Shown here piece by piece: positions 7,904-15,306 of a stretch of 64,000 nt of DNA. Position 1 is the stretch's first letter, and each line of letters starts with the position of its first letter. Below the pieces are notes generated by a model that worked only from the letters and a program-made list of their open reading frames with translations, was not told the origin of the DNA and ran no database searches. This DNA is from Alterisphingorhabdus sp051668705 (GTDB lineage: Bacteria > Pseudomonadota > Alphaproteobacteria > Sphingomonadales > Sphingomonadaceae). The stretch covers positions 682,001 to 746,000 of the forward strand of contig NZ_CP196351.1 in the NCBI RefSeq assembly GCF_051668705.1, given 5' to 3'. The position numbers and the translations under genes are program-made.

Positions 7904-9475
7904 CTAATTTTGGTTGATCATCTTTTTATAACTTTTCCAGACGATATTTTTTTCGTCAGTCCCTTCTAAAATAGCTATTTTTTCTAGTGCTTCAGTCTCT
8001 AGGGTCGTCGCGTCAACGTCTGAGCGATTTGCGGCCAGCTTGATTTGGGGAATGAGAACACGCAGTTTCAATTCAATCGCATGGCGGTTCTCGGCTCCTG
8101 CGCGCGCAGCATATTGGTCAACTAGGTCGGATTGAATACGGCGCAATTTCCATGCTTTGTTTGTGCTGTGTTGCGCAACATAGACATCAGCTGACCAACC
8201 ATAACGGTTGATCAAAGCCTCTAAAATAAGATTGTCAGAGGGCGCGATTTCATGCGCTTTTTTGACTGCATCTAATGCTGCGTTACAATGTTTTTCGGCT
8301 GCTTTGGCGGTACCATATTCTGTCAACTGCAATGTGCAAAGGTTACCATGTGCATACCCCACTTCTTGAAACCAACTAGGGTTGTCATTTTCTATAACAA
8401 TCAATTTTTGCGCTAGGCTTTGATAGGACTGCCAGCGCACTGCTGTCTCGTCCCAGTTGTTTTGCAAATAGGCTATATAACCTACCCAATACTCGCTTTG
8501 CGCATGAGTGAAGATGCGGTCTGGATTTTCTGGTTCCCGTGCCAAAAGTGCTTCGGTGACGCGGTGTGCTTCGGTGAACTTTTCCAGTGCAAGCCTTAGG
8601 TTGCCGCGTTTTTCATCATCTTCACCCATGGCATGCAATATCCGTGCACGTCGCTCTAGGCTTTCTGCGGGCAGGTCGCTAAGATCACCACGTTCCTTAT
8701 AATAGTCCATGGCTCGCTCATTGACGTCTGTCATCACATCCAACCGGCCAACGCCGCGCAGTTCGTTGCGCAGATCCGTCAGCATATATTCTACCAGGCC
8801 CTCTGCTTGAGCCTGTTGAAACTGTGCTGCGTTGCGCTGTTGAAGTGCGTATATCGTCATCCCAGTCATAGCTAGCAGTGCCACGCCGACAACCAGCGTG
8901 ACGCTCATCACGCTGCGAAATTGTCTTTGTGCATCGCGCTGGATCAAGGCATCGAGTGGAACTTCCGCGATACCTGCCACCAGTTTTAACAACCCTAATC
9001 GCCAGCCATCGCCTTCTTTGCGCAAATCTGCTGCTAATGGCTCGCCAGCAAGGGTCAGCGCTTCGGGGAAAGCATCGGCTGGTTCGCCTTCAGCCAGAGC
9101 GGCCAATATTGGTCTATCAGGATGAAGTTCGCGAAACAGTTCAATCTCTTTTGCGACCCAAAGTGAATTTTTGGCATTGGGCGAGCATAAGACTATAAGG
9201 GCCTCAGACTGGGCAAGTGCTGACTTTACGGATTCCGATAGGTCGAGCGTCGCGGGCAGATCTTCACGATCCCTGAAAAGGCGCCCCAGACGGCCATCTT
9301 TCTGTCCGCCGCTTTGCATGCCACGCAGCAATTTGGGCAGCTTATAACTTTCCATTTTGCGGTGGAGTTTCTTGGCCAGTGCTGCATCAGCATGGCTATA
9401 GCTAACAAATGCGCGGAAATGTCCAGTGTCTTGATCTGGTGTAATATCTTGATCTGGTATTGCGCGACCGTCCAA
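7904..9475 (-). CDS. TIR domain membrane protein with TPR-like C-terminus
   Basis: The N-terminal TIR domain (about residues 19-135, starting FRAFVSYSHADAALAKKLH) includes RLFRDREDLPA and NSLWVAKEIELF. The Glu in the WVAKE motif is in the position of the catalytic glutamate of NAD-cleaving TIR domains. One transmembrane helix follows (SVTLVVGVALLAMTG, about 188-210), then a mostly helical region with TPR-like repeats of about 300 residues. No ATG opens the frame before the TIR domain. TTG 9475 has GGGGGAGGG ending five bases upstream and is the best start; TTG 9490 is an alternative that lies within that ribosome-binding site. It is the first gene of a three-gene operon. The TIR would face the cytoplasm if the repeats are periplasmic. 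NADase activity is inferred. Confidence 0.85.
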   Translation of the reverse strand: MDGRAIPDQDITPDQDTGHFRAFVSYSHADAALAKKLHRKMESYKLPKLLRGMQSGGQKDGRLGRLFRDREDLPATLDLSESVKSALAQSEALIVLCSPNAKNSLWVAKEIELFRELHPDRPILAALAEGEPADAFPEALTLAGEPLAADLRKEGDGWRLGLLKLVAGIAEVPLDALIQRDAQRQFRSVMSVTLVVGVALLAMTGMTIYALQQRNAAQFQQAQAEGLVEYMLTDLRNELRGVGRLDVMTDVNERAMDYYKERGDLSDLPAESLERRARILHAMGEDDEKRGNLRLALEKFTEAHRVTEALLAREPENPDRIFTHAQSEYWVGYIAYLQNNWDETAVRWQSYQSLAQKLIVIENDNPSWFQEVGYAHGNLCTLQLTEYGTAKAAEKHCNAALDAVKKAHEIAPSDNLILEALINRYGWSADVYVAQHSTNKAWKLRRIQSDLVDQYAARAGAENRHAIELKLRVLIPQIKLAANRSDVDATTLETEALEKIAILEGTDEKNIVWKSYKKMINQN

Positions 9476-9599
9476 TTGTCCCTCCCCCAAGGCCCAATGG
9501 TTTTATGAATATAGCTGTTTACATGATGTTAGAAGCTATCGCAAATCTGTTGCATTGTCACGCGCCAGGTCGCCGGGGCGCAGCAAGCGACACATTGCG

Positions 9600-10034
9600 T
9601 CAGTCTGGTAAAGGCGCGCCGCGCAAGATGCGCTGTTCCTTGGTGGTTTTGGGTTGCAGACTAGTGGTCAAAATATCAATAGCCGCATCCACGCCAGCAA
9701 TATTGCCACAGAGAAACAGGTCGATAGCGGCATAGTCACGCTCCGGCCATGTGTGGATAGAGATATGTGACTCCGCGAGCAGCAATAGGCCCGTCACCCC
9801 TTGCTCCAAACCGAAATGATGGAAATGCGCGCCAATAATATGCGCTCCTGCGGCACTGGCGGATTGGCGCATTACATCTTCTAGATACGCCGGATCATCG
9901 AGCCGCTTTACGCCATATATATCCAGCAGGACGTGCGTACCTTTGGCTTGAGGCGGGCCCTCGGCTTGAGGCGGGCCTTTGACTTGAGGCGGGAAAGGGG
10001 CCTGACTGTTGCTATCGGGGTTATCTGCCATCAT
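9600..10034 (-). CDS. speD: S-adenosylmethionine decarboxylase proenzyme
   Basis: This pyruvoyl enzyme makes decarboxylated AdoMet, the aminopropyl donor for spermidine synthesis. The self-cleavage motif LLLAESHISIHTWPE gives Glu88-Ser89 as the cleavage site. His94 and Cys109 (in DLFLCGN) fall at the same spacing from the serine as the catalytic His and Cys of the short prokaryotic (class 1B) enzymes. An N-terminal extension of about 30 residues contains three six-residue repeats of the PPQAxG type. The start overlaps the end of the membrane spermidine synthase gene by 14 bp, so the two are coupled. It is the last gene of the SPFH/DUF4178/DUF350 operon. Confidence 0.93.
   Translation of the reverse strand: MMADNPDSNSQAPFPPQVKGPPQAEGPPQAKGTHVLLDIYGVKRLDDPAYLEDVMRQSASAAGAHIIGAHFHHFGLEQGVTGLLLLAESHISIHTWPERDYAAIDLFLCGNIAGVDAAIDILTTSLQPKTTKEQRILRGAPLPD
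9945..9998. repeat. Three 18-bp tandem repeats in speD
   Basis: Three direct repeats of an 18-bp unit (core cttgaggcgggcc) at 9945-9962, 9963-9980 and 9981-9998 encode the Pro-Pro-Gln-rich N-terminal extension of SpeD. The repeats are in frame, so copy-number change would lengthen or shorten the extension without a frameshift. No function is evident. Confidence 0.8.
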
Positions 10035-11553
10035 AAACCCGCCATTCTTTGGCGAAGCTGGTCACCAATGCCTGATTGTCGAGGCGATTTACCGCAGTAG
10101 GCCGGCGCGCCATATCAGGCGGGAAAAGATACAAGTCTTTCTCAACCGCGCGGGTAAGAAAACGTGTATTGTCAGGCAGCCATTTTAGCGGTGGCAAGGG
10201 ACCATGCGATGCCATGGTGAAACCCCATTCGCCAAAGCTGGGCACATAGGCATGATAGCCTGTCGTCTGAAGTCCCGCATTCTCCATGGTGTTCGATACC
10301 GTCCAATAGCTTTCTGGCGCCACCAAAGGAGAGGTGCTTTGCACAACCAATATGCCATTATCGGCCAATAATCGCGAAAGCTGACTATAGAATGCGCGGC
10401 TATATAATTTGCCGATAGCAAAATTGGTAGGGTCGGGAAAATCGACAATTATCAGATCAAAGATCTGCTCAGCCTTGCGTGCCCAGACAAACCCATCGGC
10501 ATTGATGGCTGTGACCTGCGGCGCAGATAATGCGCCATTGTTTAGCCGCGCCAGTGCAGGGACGGTTTTGAAAAGGTCGGTTATACCTGCGTCCAAATCG
10601 ACCAATGTGATGGTCTTAACATTAGGATGTTTCAGCACTTCGCGTGCGGCCAAGCCATCGCCGCCGCCCATGATCAGAACATTTTCCGGACGGCTTACTC
10701 GGCCAAGAGCAGGCAGCACCAATGCCTCATGATAGCGATATTCATCGCGTGAAGAAAATTGCAGATTGCCGTTAAGGTGCAGGCGAATATCATTTTTGCG
10801 GCGGGTAAGAACAATCCGCTGATATTCGGTCGATTTGGAATAAATAACGGGGTCTTCATAGGCTGCACTTTCCGACCAGCTTTGTAGATAGTCGGACATG
10901 AGCAGACCTGTCAGCAAGAGTGTAGCGACAATGCTGGCGGCTATTTTTTCTGCCACCAGATTATGACTGGAACGCAATTGCCAGATAAGCAACAAGGCGA
11001 TGATGATATTGGTGAGCCCGACGGCAAAGCCTGAACGGACCAGCCCCAATTGCGGCACCAATATGAGCGGAAAGATCAACGATGCGGCCAGTGCGCCAAC
11101 ATAATCATAAGTCAACACCGTGGATACCAGTTCACGAAAGGCAAAACGCCCACGCAAAATGCGGATCAAAAGCGGAATCTCCAACCCGACGAAAAAGCCG
11201 ATACAAAATACCAATGCATAAAGAATAGGCCTAAAGCTATCAACAATCGGGAAAAGCATGAACAGCAATGCCGCCGTGCACCCACCAATAAGTGCAATCA
11301 ATATTTCAACGCGGATAAACACCTCTAACGCGCGTTGCTTGACATAGCGCGAGCACCAGCTGCCCACGCCCATGGCGAACAAATAGGTGCCGATGACTGT
11401 TGAAAATTGGGTAACGCTGTCGCCCAGCAAATAGCTGGCTATGGTGCCAGCCAGCAATTCATAAACCAGCCCACAAGTCGCGACGACAAAGACTGACGCC
11501 AGCATGATAATCGCAAAGCCAGCAGGTTGCTTTGCTTCTGCTTCATCAGACAT
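10021..11553 (-). CDS. Membrane-fused spermidine synthase family protein
   Basis: This is an aminopropyltransferase domain fused behind a multi-pass membrane domain. The first about 215 residues hold around seven hydrophobic helices (FAIIMLASVFVVATCGLVYELL, then further segments). The C-terminal half has the SAM-fold signatures of spermidine synthases: LIMGGGDGLAAREVL, TLVDLD, INADGFVWA and IIVDFPDPTNFAIGKLYS, the last holding the catalytic Asp region. It would transfer an aminopropyl group from decarboxylated AdoMet (made by the overlapping speD) to putrescine or a related amine at the membrane. In this context, next to DUF350, DUF4178 and SPFH genes, a role in envelope stress rather than bulk polyamine supply is inferred. 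Substrate is unproven. Confidence 0.88.
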   Translation of the reverse strand: MSDEAEAKQPAGFAIIMLASVFVVATCGLVYELLAGTIASYLLGDSVTQFSTVIGTYLFAMGVGSWCSRYVKQRALEVFIRVEILIALIGGCTAALLFMLFPIVDSFRPILYALVFCIGFFVGLEIPLLIRILRGRFAFRELVSTVLTYDYVGALAASLIFPLILVPQLGLVRSGFAVGLTNIIIALLLIWQLRSSHNLVAEKIAASIVATLLLTGLLMSDYLQSWSESAAYEDPVIYSKSTEYQRIVLTRRKNDIRLHLNGNLQFSSRDEYRYHEALVLPALGRVSRPENVLIMGGGDGLAAREVLKHPNVKTITLVDLDAGITDLFKTVPALARLNNGALSAPQVTAINADGFVWARKAEQIFDLIIVDFPDPTNFAIGKLYSRAFYSQLSRLLADNGILVVQSTSPLVAPESYWTVSNTMENAGLQTTGYHAYVPSFGEWGFTMASHGPLPPLKWLPDNTRFLTRAVEKDLYLFPPDMARRPTAVNRLDNQALVTSFAKEWRVYDGR

Positions 11554-11582
11554 GGAATCGTAAGCGGGTTCTGAAATGATGT

Positions 11583-11792
11583 TTAGCCGTGAATGGCCGC
11601 GCCGATAATGATCGACAAGCCAATCGCCACACAGCCAGCCAGAAAGGCGAGGGCCATGTTTTTCTTCTCAATAATTTCCAGCCATAAACGCTGAGGTGTC
11701 AGAATATCAACCAGGACGAAGCTGATGATGAAGATCAATATGCCAATTCCGGCATAAACGCCTGTTGCTAAGATGGTATCAGTGTTTAACAT
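11583..11792 (-). CDS. DUF350 family membrane protein
   Basis: This is a 69-residue protein with two hydrophobic helices (GVYAGIGILIFIISFVLVDI and MALAFLAGCVAIGLSIIIGAA) joined by a short charged loop with IIEKKN. It matches the single-unit DUF350 (YjfL-like) membrane family. Genes of this family recur beside PspA/SPFH-type and polyamine-synthase-like genes in bacterial envelope-stress operons. It lies 30 bp upstream of the spermidine synthase-like gene and downstream of a 52-aa membrane peptide gene. Biochemical role is unknown; a channel or scaffold in the inner membrane is inferred. Confidence 0.85.
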   Translation of the reverse strand: MLNTDTILATGVYAGIGILIFIISFVLVDILTPQRLWLEIIEKKNMALAFLAGCVAIGLSIIIGAAIHG

Positions 11793-11829
11793 GTTATTCC
11801 CCTTATTTCATGGCCGAACGAGCGCTAGG

Positions 11830-11988
11830 TTATTTGTGCGCTGGACCAGATCTGTACCCGCCAATAAAGACACCATTTGTGCTGACTCTCTGGCCGTCTC
11901 CAAAGGGAGAATAGCCATAAGCCGCTGACCAGCCATATAGCCCCAGTATAGCGACTGACCATATGATATATATCAGAAGTTTAGTCAT
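11830..11988 (-). CDS. Small single-pass membrane peptide, 52 aa
   Basis: This short frame reads MTKLLIYIIWSVAILGLYGW at its start and has one N-terminal hydrophobic helix. The glycine/serine-rich remainder includes SPFGDGQRVST and ends GGYRSGPAHK. It has an AGGGAG ribosome-binding site eight bases before the ATG and fills the gap between the DUF4178 gene (24 bp upstream) and the DUF350 gene (37 bp downstream), all on one strand. The good ribosome-binding site, membrane character and operon position support a real gene. I do not recognise the family. The C-terminal part may lie in the periplasm. Confidence 0.7.
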   Translation of the reverse strand: MTKLLIYIIWSVAILGLYGWSAAYGYSPFGDGQRVSTNGVFIGGYRSGPAHK

Positions 11989-12012
11989 TAACGCGCTCCC
12001 TAAAGGTTAGTA

Positions 12013-13302
12013 TCAATCGTCATCGGCGGCATCACTTTCGCTGTGTCGATGATTTACAAATGATATATGCCTGAATAGCAGAAATAGCACAGGCGTGAAC
12101 AGCAACAGCAGGAACAGCAGATAATTTGAAAGGAATATTCCGCCAGCATAGGCCGTTAAAGTGACGTTATAAGCTGGTCCTGAAACCCCTACACCGGTCG
12201 CTGGAGTCGCTTCTACCTCAAGATTATAAGAGCCGGCTGGTACGCTGGAAAACTTCAATGTCGCGTCGTTCTTTTCTTCGGACCAATCGCCATCGGCATC
12301 TCGGCCATTATACCGCTCCAAAGCTGTTGCTGCAGCGATTTGATCGCCTGTATTGCGTTCAACCAGTCGAAAATCAAAATCTACATAGCTATTGCGTGCA
12401 ACCTTGCCTGCCGTTTCGACAGTAACAATGCCTTCTCGACCCGGCACGTCAATGGGCCCAAGCGTCCATTCCTGTGAAGGTTTGTTATAATCAACGCTGA
12501 TATCTATTGATTTTCTCTGCCCCGGCAGACCGGAAAATGTCGCCAATGCCAAGCCAATGGCCGCAAAAACAAACGCGATAATCGAAAAATTGATGAGGTC
12601 TTTGGGATAAGGTGAAGGCTGGTGCGGCAAAGGTGCTGCGCCGGTGCGTGGCCATTCGGGATTATTGGGAGTTCCGAAGGCCCGATGCATCTCAGCAAAA
12701 GGTACCCATTCCCCCAACGTCCAACTGATCTCATCTCCATTTGTTTCTTCAGACAGCATTTTGTTGACGCCGATATAGTCGGTCGCGACTGCTGTATCGC
12801 CCTTATGCGCGCGCCAGTAAAATTCACCCAAAACATAGTCTGTAGTGATCATCATATTGGCGTTAAATGTTATATATCTTTTGCCATCAAATTCGAAATA
12901 AGGCTTATCTGCACCATTGGGCAGCTTCATCAATGGTGTGCCAAAGCTCCACCCTGCATTGGTGCGTGTTAGCCAGCGATAGCCATGATAAGGGTTGAAC
13001 AAGAGATATTCAGCCCATCCGCTCCAATTGTCGCTGCGTTCCAGATAACCAATAGCTGCCCATTCAACGCCGCGCAGTGTTCCGCGTGTGCCAAGCGGTA
13101 TTTCAAGATTGGCTGCGGCTTCCTGATGACGGGCAATCAGTTTGATCTCAGGATCAACGGCATCCAACTCACTGCCGCAATATTGGCAGACTATATTGGT
13201 GGTGAAGCCCGCGGCCATGATCTCCAGTGATCCGCCGCATGCAGGGCAGTCCAATGCCCGAACTGATGGTACATGGTGCTCGGCTGTCGCTGTATCGCTC
13301 AT
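12013..13302 (-). CDS. Zinc-ribbon DUF4178 protein with C-terminal membrane segments
   Basis: The N-terminus carries a four-cysteine zinc ribbon (CPACGG and CQYCGSEL). A DUF4178 beta-rich domain follows (about residues 60-200, with GTRGTLRGVEWAAIGYLERS and EYLLFNPYHGYRWL). Then come a membrane segment (INFSIIAFVFAAIGLALATF), an Ig-like extracytoplasmic region of about 150 residues, and a second membrane segment near the C-terminus (FLLLLLFTPVLFLLF). So a cytoplasmic sensor-like domain is linked to a periplasmic domain. The ATGA overlap (13299-13302) with the preceding DUF4178 gene shows translational coupling. Function is unknown; association with SPFH and DUF350 proteins suggests membrane stress. 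Confidence 0.85.
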   Translation of the reverse strand: MSDTATAEHHVPSVRALDCPACGGSLEIMAAGFTTNIVCQYCGSELDAVDPEIKLIARHQEAAANLEIPLGTRGTLRGVEWAAIGYLERSDNWSGWAEYLLFNPYHGYRWLTRTNAGWSFGTPLMKLPNGADKPYFEFDGKRYITFNANMMITTDYVLGEFYWRAHKGDTAVATDYIGVNKMLSEETNGDEISWTLGEWVPFAEMHRAFGTPNNPEWPRTGAAPLPHQPSPYPKDLINFSIIAFVFAAIGLALATFSGLPGQRKSIDISVDYNKPSQEWTLGPIDVPGREGIVTVETAGKVARNSYVDFDFRLVERNTGDQIAAATALERYNGRDADGDWSEEKNDATLKFSSVPAGSYNLEVEATPATGVGVSGPAYNVTLTAYAGGIFLSNYLLFLLLLFTPVLFLLFRHISFVNHRHSESDAADDD

Positions 13303-14012
13303 CGCCCGCCTGCCTGTTTTTTATCCGCTAATGCTGTAAAGTCAGGCTTGGCCCAACCATCCAGACCACGAAGATTTTTTGGGTCAAGCTCGCTTAATTG
13401 CGCGTAATAGCCTTCATAGAAATAGCCGCCATCATCCTCCATCTGATAAGTGAGGCTACCACCGGAAGCGTTGCGAAAATCAATGCTCTGAATGGTGTAT
13501 CCAGTAGAGACAGGTTCATCCAGCGCACCTTCGCTGGAGACGCAGCGCACGGTTTTAATGTCTGACAGATAATATGTTGTGTCATTGAACATAAAGGCAT
13601 GGCCCAATGCGCTTCTGCCATGTTCCAGCATGGCGCGGCATGCTGCATCCTGTGCCTGTCTCGCTCTCTGACCCTGCATTACCATGTACATGCCCGATTC
13701 TTCGGCGATCCAGCGAATCGTTCCGTCGGGCAGGTATAATAACCACTCATTCCAGGAACCCTGATCCCAGCCCCAGCGCACTCTGCCGACCAGATTGCCG
13801 CGCGCGTGACGGCCATTGCCAAGGGCTATGTTTAATGTCGTGCCGATCTGAAAGATGCTGACATCAAATGGCAAAGTAGCGCATTGACCAACAGCCTGTA
13901 TTGCCGCGCCCTCCAGCCGCAGCAAAGTGCGGCATGACCCGCAAACCTGCATCGACAGACCGGTATAGGGAAATTGAACCGGAGCGCCGCAATTGGGACA
14001 GTGCAAATCCAT
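13299..14012 (-). CDS. Zinc-ribbon DUF4178 protein, soluble paralogue
   Basis: This 237-residue protein begins with a zinc ribbon (CPNCGAPV and CGSCRTLLRLEG). A DUF4178 domain follows (GNGRHARGNLVGRVRWGWDQGSWNEW, LYLPDGTIRWIAEESG). The second half repeats the same fold pattern (FNDTTYYLSDIKTVRCVSSEG) and ends after LDGWAKPDF. It has no membrane segment, unlike its neighbour downstream, and is probably its cytoplasmic partner. It starts ten bases after the SPFH gene and overlaps the next gene by four bases, so the operon order is SPFH, soluble DUF4178, membrane DUF4178. Confidence 0.83.
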   Translation of the reverse strand: MDLHCPNCGAPVQFPYTGLSMQVCGSCRTLLRLEGAAIQAVGQCATLPFDVSIFQIGTTLNIALGNGRHARGNLVGRVRWGWDQGSWNEWLLYLPDGTIRWIAEESGMYMVMQGQRARQAQDAACRAMLEHGRSALGHAFMFNDTTYYLSDIKTVRCVSSEGALDEPVSTGYTIQSIDFRNASGGSLTYQMEDDGGYFYEGYYAQLSELDPKNLRGLDGWAKPDFTALADKKQAGGR

Positions 14013-14021
14013 GAGGAAATC

Positions 14022-15014
14022 TTACCCTATACGGCTTAGCAACTCAGTCTTCTTTGCAGCAAACTCTTCTTCGCTAATCACCCCTGCGGTCATTAACTTG
14101 TGCAGTTTTTCAAGCGTTACCATAGGGTCTTCTGCAGGTTGTGTCGGAGCGGCAGGTGCTGCTGGTGCTTGTGGCGCGATGCTGGATGCCATGGTCTGAC
14201 CAATGGCCATGCCCGCTGCGGCTCCTGCGCCGATCCCAGCCATACCGCCAGATTGCTCTGCCGCAGTTTCCATCGCTTCGGCTGCCTGAAATTTCGCATA
14301 TTTGTCCAGATCACCCAAAACATTCATAGAGCTCTTCTTGTCGAGAATTTCCTGAACATTATCTGGCAAAGACAGGCTTTCAACAAACAGCTTCGTTGTG
14401 TCTAGGCCCCATTGCTCCAAAGCGGAGTCGACGGCTTTTTCCAATGTTTCTGACAACAATACCTGGTTGGCGGCAAGGTCGAGAAATGGAATCTGGCCCG
14501 AGCCCAAGGTGGCGGCAAGGCAGGTGCTGATGGTGGAGCGCAATTGCGATTCCAGATCGCTGATCCACATTTCGCTGGTCGTGCCCATTAAATTGCCGAA
14601 AAATTTGGTCACATCATTGATGCGCACCGAATATGTGCCAAAGGCCCGAATGCGCAATGCGCCAAATTCCGGGTCACGCACAGTAATGGGTTGCGCCGTT
14701 CCCCATTTCAAACCTGTCTGTTCGCGGAAAGAAAAGAAGATAACATCAGACTTAAAGGGTGATTTGAAGGCCTTATCCCAATTTTTCAAATTGGTCAGGA
14801 TCGGCATATTCTCTGTGTTTAATGTATGCAGGCCAGCAGGGTACATATCGGCCAGCTTGCCCTCATCCAGAAAAGCAGCGCCTTGCCCCTCACGGACAGT
14901 TAATTGTGCGCCGTTCTGGATTTCATTATCTTCCATCGGCACGCGCCATGCCAATTGGCCCGGCTCTTCCTGCCATTCGATAACATCAATAAACTGTTTT
15001 GAGAAAAAACCCAT
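14022..15014 (-). CDS. SPFH domain protein with C-terminal SHOCT motif
   Basis: This is an SPFH/YdjI-type protein (older name virion core protein-like). It starts MGFFSKQFIDVIEW and has the family region EPGQLAWRVPMEDNEIQNGAQL, VREGQGAAFLDEGKL and RIRAFGTYSVRI. An Ala/Gly-rich linker (GGMAGIGAGAAAGMAIGQ) is followed by a SHOCT motif at the C-terminus (LEKLHKLMTAGVISEEEFAAKKTELL). Such proteins form membrane-associated oligomers and the SHOCT helix pair is a short oligomerisation element. It is the first gene of the minus-strand operon that ends in speD. The ATG follows AGGGAG at a normal distance. No transmembrane segment is seen, so it is probably peripheral. Confidence 0.85.
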   Translation of the reverse strand: MGFFSKQFIDVIEWQEEPGQLAWRVPMEDNEIQNGAQLTVREGQGAAFLDEGKLADMYPAGLHTLNTENMPILTNLKNWDKAFKSPFKSDVIFFSFREQTGLKWGTAQPITVRDPEFGALRIRAFGTYSVRINDVTKFFGNLMGTTSEMWISDLESQLRSTISTCLAATLGSGQIPFLDLAANQVLLSETLEKAVDSALEQWGLDTTKLFVESLSLPDNVQEILDKKSSMNVLGDLDKYAKFQAAEAMETAAEQSGGMAGIGAGAAAGMAIGQTMASSIAPQAPAAPAAPTQPAEDPMVTLEKLHKLMTAGVISEEEFAAKKTELLSRIG

Positions 15015-15306
15015 TTGCCGCTGCTCCCTAATTTGTGGCTATGCTACATCATATCTATGACGAAACAAATATCTATATGGTAAAGATTAGCGGGTTGTGC
15101 GCAGTTATCACAAGTCAATTTTGGCGAGCGTAGCCCTTTGTTCGGCAAAATGCGCCATTGATCGGTAATATCTGGACGCAGCGCTTAGCATTCGCCACAA
15201 AGCGGATAGATGGCGATTATCAACTGCGCTGCTGTCACCGCCTATAAGCAAGGAATGTTTTCTGACCGACGAACCGCCAGATAAGAATGATAAGGGCCAT
15301 AATCCT
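15015..15306. other. Divergent intergenic region between SPFH operon and COQ8-like gene
   Basis: About 290 bp without an annotated start must hold promoters for both directions. On the minus strand a weak TTGTTT-N16-TAGCAT pair is visible around 15037-15065. On the plus strand the reading frame of the kinase gene is open through most of the region, and a CTG codon at 15262 preceded by AAGGA could be its true start. No RNA gene or clear operator is seen. Confidence 0.4.

Noticed and set aside
15188..15200. A GCATTCGCC motif like the Y RNA 5' strand near 15190
   Set aside because: No complementary CTTGTCG-type strand at proper distance and no T-arm nearby; chance match.
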